Source of the DNA: Hungatella sp. UBA7603
GTDB taxonomy: Bacteria; Bacillota; Clostridia; Lachnospirales; Lachnospiraceae
Assembly: GCA_002478865.1 (NCBI GenBank)
Contig: DLJZ01000013.1
Span: forward strand, 27,242 to 91,241
DNA length: 64,000 nt
Reading direction: 5' to 3'
Every line of letters starts with the position of its first letter. Positions within the stretch are counted from its first letter, which is position 1. Shown piece after piece: positions 25,990-34,419 of the stretch. A model generated the notes under the pieces. That model was not told the DNA's origin, ran no database searches, and saw only the letters and a list, made by a program, of their open reading frames with translations. A program made the translations under genes and the position numbers.

Positions 25990-26376
25990 ATGTTTCCAAA
26001 ACAGATGTATCATCCTCTTGGCTTTCAAAACATAGAGGAAGAAGGTAGCGTTACAGGGTTTTGCTTTAAAATGAAGATACAGTACTATCGGGGTATTACC
26101 CTTTCGATTTTACGCAATATTGAAGTTAATGTAGATGGAGTAGAATATCCCAGGGAATCCATATTGTTTACGGTTAATGGGGAAACCTTTACTCAGGATG
26201 AGATGAAAACTGTAATCAGCAATCGCTGGCTGTTTGGCCAATATGGAACGGTTACAGTAATGGCAGAGGGTGGTCTGGCCTATGGAAACCATCACATCAA
26301 ATGTACCCAGACAATTGCACCTTCCTACATGCCGCATATTCTGGTTCATGCAGGTGAGTATGATTTTGAACTTTGA
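25990..26376 (+). CDS. dgpB: C-glycoside deglycosidase, beta subunit (DgpB type, DUF6379)
   Basis: A 128-residue all-beta protein: GFCFKMKIQYYRGITLSILRNIEVNVDGVEYPRESI, then TFTQDEMKTV and a W/G-rich C-terminal half. This matches the small beta subunit (DUF6379) that pairs with a TIM-barrel subunit in C-deglycosylation enzymes. No signal peptide. AAAAGGAG precedes the ATG. It lies 28 bases after dgpA and 17 before the alpha subunit. The small subunit is diagnostic, since it occurs almost only next to DgpC-like genes (from memory). Confidence 0.8.
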   Translation: MFPKQMYHPLGFQNIEEEGSVTGFCFKMKIQYYRGITLSILRNIEVNVDGVEYPRESILFTVNGETFTQDEMKTVISNRWLFGQYGTVTVMAEGGLAYGNHHIKCTQTIAPSYMPHILVHAGEYDFEL

Positions 26377-26393
26377 CATAGGGAGGAAATGGG

Positions 26394-27446
26394 ATGGATA
26401 ACAAAATAAAAAGAAGTGTGTCTCTATACAGCTACCAGCAGGAGTATTACGAAGGAAAACTTGATCTGGAAGGCTGTATACGGGAAACTGCGAAAACAGG
26501 AGCTACAGGCATTGAACTTTTAGCAGAGCAAATGGTAGATGATTTTCCGGTGATTACACCGGAGTTTAAAGAAACATGGTTTGGCTGGATGAAAAAGTAT
26601 GGAACAGAACCAACCTGCTACGATGCTTTTTTGGAAAATCGAATCTATGACAACAGGGTCTGTACCTTACGAGAGCAGATTGCTATGATGAAGCGGGATA
26701 TCGAAAATGCCAGCCAGTTGGGTTTTCAAACCTTAAGAACTCTGGTTTCCACTCCAATGGATGTGATTGAAGGCAGCATGCCATTTGCAGAAGAAAAGGA
26801 TATTAAAATCTGTATAGAGGTACATTCTCCCTTCTCTCTTAGTTCCGGCTGGGCTGACGGCTATATGGAGATGGTACATAAGACCGGCACAAAGCATTTT
26901 GGTTTTATGCCCGATTTTGGAATCTTCTGCCGTAATATTCCGGATATACTCACCGCTCAGGCTGTTCGTAACGGCTGTCGGGAAGAAGCGATTAAAATTG
27001 TTGAGGATGCCTTCTTAAACCGCGTGAATAAAGGATTTACAAAGATTAAATACGATTTAAATTTGGGAAGGGCTCATGGAGCATATATGAAGGCCAATGG
27101 ATATCCAAATCTAATGGAGGCATTGGAGAAGATTCATGCCACACCGGCAGAACTGGCCTATGCAGGTTCCACGTTTGATTATACCTGGTGCGATCCCAAA
27201 GATATTATTGATAATATCCAGTATATCTATCATACACATGCCAAGTTTTATCATATGAACGAGGCATGTGAAGAAACCTCCATCCCCATAAAGGAAGTGG
27301 TGGAAGCTTATAAAACAGCTGGGTATAGTGGTTATCTTTCTTCAGAATACGAAGGAAACCGGATGCTAAATGATGCTCTGGAGGTTGACAGCATTGAACA
27401 GGTAAGGCGTCAGCAGGAGGCGCTTAGAAGAGCCATAGAGGAATAA
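26394..27446 (+). CDS. dgpC: C-glycoside deglycosidase, alpha subunit (DgpC type)
   Basis: A 350-residue xylose-isomerase-like TIM barrel. Likely metal ligands are E142 (CIEVHSP), D174 (FMPDFG), a His in IYHTHAKFYH (H280/H282) and E318 or E320 near the end; H144 beside E142 is the candidate catalytic base. With the beta subunit it cleaves the C-C bond of a 3-oxo-C-glycoside to free aglycone plus an unsaturated 3-ketosugar. GGAGG is close to the start. It ends the first part of the operon, where a stem-loop follows. Confidence 0.8.
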   Translation: MDNKIKRSVSLYSYQQEYYEGKLDLEGCIRETAKTGATGIELLAEQMVDDFPVITPEFKETWFGWMKKYGTEPTCYDAFLENRIYDNRVCTLREQIAMMKRDIENASQLGFQTLRTLVSTPMDVIEGSMPFAEEKDIKICIEVHSPFSLSSGWADGYMEMVHKTGTKHFGFMPDFGIFCRNIPDILTAQAVRNGCREEAIKIVEDAFLNRVNKGFTKIKYDLNLGRAHGAYMKANGYPNLMEALEKIHATPAELAYAGSTFDYTWCDPKDIIDNIQYIYHTHAKFYHMNEACEETSIPIKEVVEAYKTAGYSGYLSSEYEGNRMLNDALEVDSIEQVRRQQEALRRAIEE

Positions 27447-27455
27447 TATTAAAAT

Positions 27456-27497
27456 ACCGGAGGAATCAAAGAGAGTTAGTGCTTTGGTTTCTCCGGT
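27456..27497 (+). terminator. Stem-loop after dgpC (weak terminator or processing site)
   Basis: ACCGGAGGAATCAAAG pairs with CTTTGGTTTCTCCGGT (two mismatches) around a 10-base loop. No T run follows, so it may only reduce or protect the transcript. The next 200 bases are AT-rich and probably carry a separate promoter for 27709. Confidence 0.55.
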
Positions 27498-27708
27498 ACT
27501 GTTATCTTAAGGGTATAAATATATGGATAATATTAATGGATATAAGAAATATTTAATATTTTCCTTATAATCGTATTTATTAAGGTGAAATAGATTAAAA
27601 ATACCGGAATAAAAGCTGATATTATAGTGAAAATATCGAGAAACTATTTGAGATAAATTATATAATTATACTTGTTAATTCGGATTGTTCTGAAAGGAAG
27701 TTATATAT

Positions 27709-29166
27709 ATGAAAGAGTATGAAGCACAGGTTGGAGTCATTGCGGCAGGCCCTTCAGGACTGGCGGCGGCTGTTCAGGCGGCCCAGTTGGGGGCAAGTGT
27801 GGTGGTGCTTGAAAAGACATCTACAGTCGGCGGCGCTGCCAATATGGGGATGGGCCCTTTGGGAATTGGTACCTTATATCAGAAAAGACAGATGATTGAA
27901 ATCAGTGTAGAAAAAGCGTTTAACATGTTTATGGATTATACCCATTACAATGTGGACGCCAGGTTGGTAAAGCGGTATTTTTCCCAGTCTGGAGAAACCA
28001 TACAGTGGCTTGAGGATATGGGAGTTGAATTTGAGGGCGCATTTCGCTACTTTCCCCAGTCAGAAGCAACCTGGCACATTGTAAAAACAGATACAGGAAT
28101 CGGGCCAAGGGCAGCCTCATTTATGAACCGTGCCATGTATGAAAAGGCGCTGGAGCTTGGAGTAACATTTCTGTTAGAGCATTCTGCAAAGAAGATTATA
28201 AAGGAACATGGAAAAGTAATGGGTATTATTGGAACGTCTCCTGATGGGCAAGAGGTTAGAGTCGACTGTAAGACTGCAATTATCTGTACTGGAGGTGCCG
28301 GAGCCAATAAAGATATGATTAAGGAACTGACTGGCCTGGAGCATGGTAAGGATGTGTTTAGCTTCGCCATTCCAGGGTTAATGGGCGATGGACTTAGAAT
28401 GGCTTGGGAGGCAGGAGCAGACCAGACCCAGATGAGAATTGAAATGGCCAGTGATCTGGGAGGGGGAGAACCAACCACAGGTGGAGTCACCAATATTATG
28501 AAGCAACCCAATCTGCTGGTGAATTCTTTTGGTAAGAGAATTATGAATGAGGATTATATGCAAAACACGACTTACCTATCCAACGTGGCAAATCATCAAA
28601 AGGGGAAGGTCTGTTTTTCAATCGTAGATAGTTCCATTGTAAATTATTATATCAGTCATGGTGTAGACGTGACAAGTCTGGTGACTCCCAATCCAGATGT
28701 GTCCGACTTTTATGAAGGCATTCAGATGCTAAAGAAAAATGGAAGCAAACACTATTTTATTGCTGATACCATAGAGGAACTGGCACAAATAGCTGGGATT
28801 GATGTAGGGAATTTAAAAGAAACCATAGACAATTATAACTATTTTTGCGACAGCAGAGACCTTGAATTCTTTAAAGATCCCAAATACTTAAGACCCCTGT
28901 TTAAAGCTCCTTATTATGCGGCAGCAATCCATCCTGGTGGATATGGGACTGTAGGAGGGATTCGGATCAACGAAAACTGTGAGGCCTGCGACAAAGAATA
29001 TATGCCAGTGCCTGGACTTTACTGCGCAGGTGCAGATTCCTGCAACATTTACGATGACAGCTACATGTTTTTGCTGCCCGGTAATTCCATGGGCTATGCG
29101 GTTAATACAGGACGCATTGCAGCCCTTAGTGCAGTGGAATACATAAAAGAAGAAGGAAAGAAATAA
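27709..29166 (+). CDS. FAD-dependent fumarate-reductase-like ene-reductase
   Basis: A 485-residue flavoprotein of the FAD_binding_2 / fumarate reductase class. The dinucleotide motif reads AAGPSGLAAAVQAAQLGASVVVLEK, the FAD cap has GGAANMGMGP, and the C-terminus has HPGGYGTVGGIRIN...AGADSCNIYDDSY. No haem motif or signal peptide is present, so it is cytoplasmic. Family members reduce C=C bonds next to carbonyls (fumarate, urocanate, and in gut bacteria isoflavone intermediates). The two genes after it encode Fe-S electron carriers, so it is a candidate chalcone or enone reductase of the flavonoid pathway. Confidence 0.8.
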   Translation: MKEYEAQVGVIAAGPSGLAAAVQAAQLGASVVVLEKTSTVGGAANMGMGPLGIGTLYQKRQMIEISVEKAFNMFMDYTHYNVDARLVKRYFSQSGETIQWLEDMGVEFEGAFRYFPQSEATWHIVKTDTGIGPRAASFMNRAMYEKALELGVTFLLEHSAKKIIKEHGKVMGIIGTSPDGQEVRVDCKTAIICTGGAGANKDMIKELTGLEHGKDVFSFAIPGLMGDGLRMAWEAGADQTQMRIEMASDLGGGEPTTGGVTNIMKQPNLLVNSFGKRIMNEDYMQNTTYLSNVANHQKGKVCFSIVDSSIVNYYISHGVDVTSLVTPNPDVSDFYEGIQMLKKNGSKHYFIADTIEELAQIAGIDVGNLKETIDNYNYFCDSRDLEFFKDPKYLRPLFKAPYYAAAIHPGGYGTVGGIRINENCEACDKEYMPVPGLYCAGADSCNIYDDSYMFLLPGNSMGYAVNTGRIAALSAVEYIKEEGKK

Positions 29167-29177
29167 TGGAGGGGATT

Positions 29178-31295
29178 ATGCCAGTAATAACAATCGATGG
29201 TATAAAAATTCAGGTGCCAAAAGATTCCTGTGTGTTGGAAGAGGCGCTTAAGGCAGGAATCTACATTCCTCATTTGTGCCACCATCCCGATCTTCCGGAG
29301 CACGGCTCCTGCCGGTTATGCATTGTAGAGGTAGAAGGGGAGGACCAGGTAGTCACCTCCTGTAACTTAAAACCAAGAGACGGTATGGTCATTCAGACAA
29401 AAAGTGAAAAGATAAGCAGGCTTCGGTCCCTGGCGCTTGATTTGCTTTTGGCAGGTCATCCGGAAGACTGTTCTACCTGTCCCAAATACGGAAACTGTGA
29501 ACTGCAAACTCTGATTCAGTATTTAGGAGGAGCCAGTACACGGATGAAGCACAGGGTAAAAGGGTTCCGTCCTATGGAAGAAAATCCCCTGCTAGCCCAT
29601 GATATGAACCGGTGTATCCTCTGCGGACGCTGTGTTAGAGCTTGCAAGGATTTAAGAGGGGTGGGGATCTTAAAGTATTCCCAAGAAAACATGGAGACCT
29701 ATATTGGTACGCTTCATGATAAGCTTCTAAAGGATGAAGACTGTAGGTTTTGTCAGGCCTGCGCGGAAGTTTGTCCAACCGGAACAATCCGTGACAAACG
29801 TTCTCTTATGGAATCAGATAAAACCAGGGAAGAGTTGATTGTACCCTGCCGGGCCGCCTGCCCAGCCCATACAGATGTTCCCCGCTATATCTATTTGGTG
29901 GGAGAGGGAAGATTTGAGGAAGCGGCAGCTGTGATCCGGGAAAAGGTGCCATTTCCAAAGGTTCTTGGCTACATTTGTAATCATGTATGCGAAATGCATT
30001 GCAAACGGAGTGAGATCAATGAGGCTATGTCCATTCGGGAAATCAAGCGGTTTGCAGCAGAAGCCGATACCGGTACCTTCTGGAGAGGAAAAGGGAAACA
30101 GCTTCCAGATACCGGAAAGAGGGTCTGTATCGTAGGGGCAGGGCCGGCTGGTATGACGGCAGCTTATTATTTAAGAAAGCAAGGGCATGAGGTGACTGTA
30201 CTGGAGGCAAACGCCCAGGCTGGGGGAATGCTTCGCTATGGAATACCTGAATACCGTCTTCCAGGAAGCATCATAGAGGAAGAATTACAGGTCATGAAGG
30301 ACGTTGGTATCAAGGTGGAATGTAATAAAAAGGTGGAAGATCTTTTTGCTCTTAAAGAAGAATATGATGTAGTACTTTTAGCTATGGGAACTCATAAAGG
30401 AGTACGGCTCCCCATAGAAGGTTCTGAGCTGAAAGGGGTGTTGGTAAACACCGAATTCCTAAAGGCTGTCACAGAAAATAAAGATACTGGAATGGGAAAA
30501 AGAGTGGTTGTTCTTGGAGGAGGCAATGTGGCTTTCGACTGTGCAAGAACAGCAAGACGTCTAGGAGCGATCGAAGTTCATCTTACCTGTCTGGAAAGCA
30601 GGGAAAAGATGCTGGCTGATGAAGGGGAAATTACACAGGCAATGGAAGAAGGAATCATAGTGCATCCTGGCTTAACCTTTGAGTGCATCACCGGAGAATC
30701 ACAGGCAGATGGAGTTGAGTTTATGGAGGTCTTAACCTTTACCTTTGATAAGGAAGGCCGTCCGGTTATTAAGAAAAAGGAAAACTCGAAATACCAGATT
30801 CATGCAGACACCGTTATATTTGCAGTGGGACAGCGTCCTGAGCTAAAGAAAGAAAACAGTGTGCCTCTTACGCCTGGCGGTTACATAGCAGTCGATCATA
30901 AAACACTAAAAACTGGGATTGATGGAATCTTTGCCGCTGGTGATGTCGTCTATGGAACAAGATCCGTAATAGAAGCAATTGCTTCTGGTAGAGAAGCCGC
31001 AGGTTCCATTGACCGGTATTTGGGCGGAGATGGTGATATCAGTGAGATCCTCGCTCCTTCTACAGAACGGGAGAATTTCATTGGCAGAGTCGAGAACTTT
31101 GGAGATAAAAAGCGGGCAAAAGAACAAATCGCACCGGCAAAGGAACGGTCAAACAGCTTTGAGCCTTACCATGAAGGAATCTGCAGTGGAGATATCTGCG
31201 GGGAGGCAAACAGGTGCTTGCAGTGCGATTTAAGGCTAAAGATCACACCTCCAAGACTATGGGGCAGCTTTGACCGGGAGGAGGAAGTTCGATGA
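29178..31295 (+). CDS. NuoG-like Fe-S domain fused to a GltD-like FAD/NAD(P)H oxidoreductase
   Basis: 705 residues. The N-terminus carries a 2Fe-2S site (C34, C45, C48, C62), a His-Cys3 4Fe-4S site (H94, C98, C101, C107) and two 4Fe-4S clusters (C146-C156, C189-C199), as in NuoG and HydA. From about residue 220 it is a glutamate-synthase-small-subunit-like domain with GAGPAG near 320, GGMLRYGIPEYRLP and a second nucleotide site VVLGGGNVAFDCA. It should take electrons from NAD(P)H and feed clusters. The ATG at 29178 follows GGAGGGG; an alternative ATG at 29166 overlaps the preceding stop (TAATG). Confidence 0.8.
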   Translation: MPVITIDGIKIQVPKDSCVLEEALKAGIYIPHLCHHPDLPEHGSCRLCIVEVEGEDQVVTSCNLKPRDGMVIQTKSEKISRLRSLALDLLLAGHPEDCSTCPKYGNCELQTLIQYLGGASTRMKHRVKGFRPMEENPLLAHDMNRCILCGRCVRACKDLRGVGILKYSQENMETYIGTLHDKLLKDEDCRFCQACAEVCPTGTIRDKRSLMESDKTREELIVPCRAACPAHTDVPRYIYLVGEGRFEEAAAVIREKVPFPKVLGYICNHVCEMHCKRSEINEAMSIREIKRFAAEADTGTFWRGKGKQLPDTGKRVCIVGAGPAGMTAAYYLRKQGHEVTVLEANAQAGGMLRYGIPEYRLPGSIIEEELQVMKDVGIKVECNKKVEDLFALKEEYDVVLLAMGTHKGVRLPIEGSELKGVLVNTEFLKAVTENKDTGMGKRVVVLGGGNVAFDCARTARRLGAIEVHLTCLESREKMLADEGEITQAMEEGIIVHPGLTFECITGESQADGVEFMEVLTFTFDKEGRPVIKKKENSKYQIHADTVIFAVGQRPELKKENSVPLTPGGYIAVDHKTLKTGIDGIFAAGDVVYGTRSVIEAIASGREAAGSIDRYLGGDGDISEILAPSTERENFIGRVENFGDKKRAKEQIAPAKERSNSFEPYHEGICSGDICGEANRCLQCDLRLKITPPRLWGSFDREEEVR

Positions 31296-32485
31296 ATGCA
31301 TTTCAAAAAGCGAAAGCAGCAGGACGGGAATTCCTGATAGAACGGGTAAGAAAGAATGAAATTCCTTTTGGGATTACGACTGGGAAGAATACCGTTTCAA
31401 TTGTAACCGGCCTTCATAATCACGATAGAGAGCATATGTTTCTTCGTATTATAGAGCAAAACCCAGAGATGATTTTGCAGGGACTCGCAATTGCCGGTTT
31501 TCTTATGAATGATGCAAAAATTTTATGCTATCTTCCAGAGGAGGAGACTGAGCTTAAAGAATTATTAGAGAAAAAGGCTACGGAACTTAACGTTGAAGTA
31601 AAGGTGCATTTAGGTAAGATTCCGTCAGATATTCTTGATACCTGCCTATATTGTAACTTTATTATGCTAAAAGCACTCTACGAAACAGTTGAGGAGACTT
31701 ACGTAGCGGAATATTATCTGTGTACAAAATACAAAAGTGGGAAAGAGGAATGGTATGGAAACCCTCAATGGGTAAAACCAGGCACACCTTTAAATAAGCT
31801 GATTGAGATGGATCAAAAGAAGATAAAGGCAATACAGCTAGGAACCCATCTGTATTTACCAGAAATACTGGAGAAATCAGTTGTTGATTCCGATGTATGG
31901 AACTTGGATACGGGTGTAATAACCGTATTTGACCAGGACTGCTGTATGATTCATGAAGCAGAAGAAAACTTGTACAGGGGGCGCAGGGAATGCTGTGGAA
32001 AGTGCACCTTTTGCCGGGAGGGGTTGCTACAACTCCATACCAGGGTTCATGAAATCACCACGAAAAATGGTGAATGGGGCAGTATGGAGATCATGAAAGA
32101 GCTGTCAGAAGCCATGGCTTACAGCTCCAGATGCTCTGTTGGCAATACAGGAGCTGATTTTATACTGGACACTTTTCAGCTTTTTGAACAGGAATATGTG
32201 GATCATATAAAAAAGCATACATGTGCAGAAGGCATTTGCTCTGCGTTTACTAACATCTATATTGCACCAGAAGGCTGTATTGGCTGCGGAAGCTGTATCA
32301 AAGAATGTCCAGAGGATTGCATTGAGGGGCTGCCTGGATATATCCATATGATCGAAGAATTAAAATGCACCAAATGCTTAAGGTGTATGAAAGCTTGCCC
32401 CGAAAAAGTAGTTTTTTGTACCACAGGTAGAGTTCCTTCTATTCCGGACCGCCTAACACATGTAGGACGTTTTAAACGATATTAG
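31292..32485 (+). CDS. NuoF-like Fe-S protein without its NADH/FMN site, plus 2x[4Fe-4S]
   Basis: 397 residues. The C-terminal half matches the NuoF/HydB end: an N3-type cluster (CCGKCTFCREG at 235-243 with C281), followed by a two-cluster ferredoxin (CIGCGSCIKECP, CTKCLRCMKACP). The glycine-rich GRGGAGFPTG FMN/NADH motif of NuoF is absent; the N-terminus has only a weak GITTGKN. It therefore cannot take hydride itself and probably relays electrons. The start overlaps the preceding stop (ATGA), with GGAGGAGG upstream: tight coupling to the NuoG/GltD-like protein. Confidence 0.78.
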   Translation: MNAFQKAKAAGREFLIERVRKNEIPFGITTGKNTVSIVTGLHNHDREHMFLRIIEQNPEMILQGLAIAGFLMNDAKILCYLPEEETELKELLEKKATELNVEVKVHLGKIPSDILDTCLYCNFIMLKALYETVEETYVAEYYLCTKYKSGKEEWYGNPQWVKPGTPLNKLIEMDQKKIKAIQLGTHLYLPEILEKSVVDSDVWNLDTGVITVFDQDCCMIHEAEENLYRGRRECCGKCTFCREGLLQLHTRVHEITTKNGEWGSMEIMKELSEAMAYSSRCSVGNTGADFILDTFQLFEQEYVDHIKKHTCAEGICSAFTNIYIAPEGCIGCGSCIKECPEDCIEGLPGYIHMIEELKCTKCLRCMKACPEKVVFCTTGRVPSIPDRLTHVGRFKRY

Positions 32486-32509
32486 ACCATTAAAAAGGAG
32501 AAAAAGAGA

Positions 32510-33475
32510 ATGAAAGTATTAGGAATTAATTTTGGCGGACGTGCCATGAAATGCGGAGAAATTATGGTAAAGGAAGCTTTGTTTGCTGCAAAAGAAGCAG
32601 GTGCAGAGGTGGAATTTGTGCGCACCATCGGGATGCGGATTGATCCATGTCTGGGATGCGGTGTTTGCAGCCAGAAACGGGATCAGGGAGACAATGTACA
32701 TTGTATTATTAAGGATGATTATGAAAAACTGGTAGAGAAGATTCTGGACGCAGATGGAATCATTGTGGCAGCACCTGTATTTTCCGTAGGACCTACGGGG
32801 CAGATTAAAAATTATATTGATCGCTTTGGTGCCTCTCATGACAGGGCTGCCCTAGATGAGATTCAGAAAAAGAGAATCGAAGAGGGAAAAAGCGGTGATG
32901 AACTCTTAGATCCTCGTTATTTTAAGAAACGGTATGTAGCCTATATGTCTATTGGCGGTGCAGATACTCCTCACTGGGTAGCCTTAGGTTTACCTACAAT
33001 CTCTGAGTTTGGCACTTCCATCCACATGAAGGTTGTTGGTCAGTTGGATGCGTATGGACAGGGGCAGAGAGCAAATCCGCTGTTTGATGATAACCTTATG
33101 GGCCAGTGCCGGGAGCTTGGAAAAAGGGTGACTGAGGCCTATGGAAAAGAGTACGATGAAGTTGAATGGTATGGAGAAGAAGGGGTTTGTCCGGTATGCC
33201 ATGGAAAATCCTTTATGCTTGATCAGGCACCTGACATTTACTGTGTGACCTGCGGTGTGAAAGGAACCATGGGGTGGAGCGATGGTTCTATGAAGATTCA
33301 TTTTAATCCGGAAGATAAGAAAATATCAAGGACCAGGATGGAAGGTCTTTATGACCATTACTGGGAGATTGAAAATATGAAAAAGGTTTGCATTCCTAAA
33401 ATCATAGAGAATAAGGAATGGTTGGAAGAGCATTTACAAAAATATAAGGATTTTGACAAGGTGATTGCAGAGTAA
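32510..33475 (+). CDS. FMN/Fe-S flavodoxin-fold reductase with zinc ribbon (second copy)
   Basis: 321 residues, paralogous to 8444-9385: flavodoxin-like N-terminus (KVLGINFGGRAMKCGEIM, ADGIIVAAPVFSVGPTGQ), Isf-like cysteines CLGCGVC plus a later Cys, and a C-terminal zinc ribbon CPVCHGKSF...YCVTCGVKG (about 215-250). AAAAAGGAGAAA lies before the ATG. Of the two, this one sits with the C-glycoside genes, so C2-C3 reduction of the released flavone is a plausible job; the other sits with chalcone isomerase. Function is inferred; fold is clear. Confidence 0.72.
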   Translation: MKVLGINFGGRAMKCGEIMVKEALFAAKEAGAEVEFVRTIGMRIDPCLGCGVCSQKRDQGDNVHCIIKDDYEKLVEKILDADGIIVAAPVFSVGPTGQIKNYIDRFGASHDRAALDEIQKKRIEEGKSGDELLDPRYFKKRYVAYMSIGGADTPHWVALGLPTISEFGTSIHMKVVGQLDAYGQGQRANPLFDDNLMGQCRELGKRVTEAYGKEYDEVEWYGEEGVCPVCHGKSFMLDQAPDIYCVTCGVKGTMGWSDGSMKIHFNPEDKKISRTRMEGLYDHYWEIENMKKVCIPKIIENKEWLEEHLQKYKDFDKVIAE

Positions 33476-33488
33476 AAGGAGGGGTAGT

Positions 33489-34409
33489 ATGAAACTGGGA
33501 TTTGTCAGCGCAATACTGGATAGCAGTAGCTTTGAGGAGATGATGGATCTAGCCTCCAGTCTGGGTTTTGATTGTGTGGAGGTTGCCTGTTGGCCTCAGG
33601 AGAAAGCGCAAAGGCGCTACGCAGGAGTCTCCCATATTGATGTAGAACGAGTCGTAAAGGATCCTTCCTACGCCAATGATATAAAAAATTATGGGAAGAA
33701 AAAAGGGATTACCATTTCCTCCCTAGCTTATTATCCAAATCCTCTCGACGAAGATAAAAAGAAAGGAGAGGCGGCTGTAGAGCACTTAAAGACAATGATA
33801 AAGGCCAGCAGGATTCTCTCCGTAGGAATGGTAACCACATTCATTGGAAGGGACCAGAAAAAGAGTATTGAAGAAAATCTGGAACTGGTAAAAGAGGTGT
33901 GGCCGCCAATTATAAAACTGGCAGAGGAAGAGAATGTAAAGATTGCCATTGAAAATTGTCCTATGCTTTTTGGGAGAGATCAGTGGCCTGGTGGACAGAA
34001 TTTAATGACAACCCCCTCCATCTGGAAGCAGGTGTTTGAACTACTTCCAAGTGATCATCTTGGCCTTAATTACGACCCCTCACACTTTGTCTGGCAGATG
34101 ATCGACTACATAAAACCTATGTACGAATTTGCAGATAAAATCTTTCATGTCCATTATAAGGATATCAAAGTCTATAAGGATAAGCTTAATCAGGTTGGAA
34201 CTATGGCATACCCCCTTGATTTCATGTCTCCAAAACTTCCTGGTCTTGGTGATGTAAACTGGGGAAGATATGTGAGTGCCCTCTATGATATTGGTTTTGA
34301 GGGGTGCTCTTGCATTGAAATAGAGGATAAGGCATTTGAGGGAACAAAGGAAATGATACAAAAAAGCCTGGAACTAAGCAAACGATATATCGAACAGTTT
34401 GTGATTTAG
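33489..34409 (+). CDS. Sugar phosphate isomerase/epimerase-like TIM barrel
   Basis: A 306-residue AP-endonuclease-2/xylose-isomerase-like barrel. Conserved acidic/His positions are visible: ENCPMLFG, LNYDPSHFVW, FHVHYKDIK, and the terminal CIEIED. The start at 33489 has AGGAGGGG 4 to 6 bases upstream. It differs in sequence from dgpC and lacks a beta-subunit neighbour, so it is not a second deglycosidase. Placed next to a Gfo/Idh dehydrogenase, it may hydrate or isomerise the 3-keto sugar released by the Dgp-type enzyme. That is inference. Confidence 0.8.
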   Translation: MKLGFVSAILDSSSFEEMMDLASSLGFDCVEVACWPQEKAQRRYAGVSHIDVERVVKDPSYANDIKNYGKKKGITISSLAYYPNPLDEDKKKGEAAVEHLKTMIKASRILSVGMVTTFIGRDQKKSIEENLELVKEVWPPIIKLAEEENVKIAIENCPMLFGRDQWPGGQNLMTTPSIWKQVFELLPSDHLGLNYDPSHFVWQMIDYIKPMYEFADKIFHVHYKDIKVYKDKLNQVGTMAYPLDFMSPKLPGLGDVNWGRYVSALYDIGFEGCSCIEIEDKAFEGTKEMIQKSLELSKRYIEQFVI

Positions 34410-34419
34410 GAGAGAATGA

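Noticed and set aside
33489..34409. Second C-deglycosidase alpha subunit
   Set aside because: It lacks the DUF6379 beta-subunit neighbour and its motifs differ from dgpC; it fits general sugar isomerases better.
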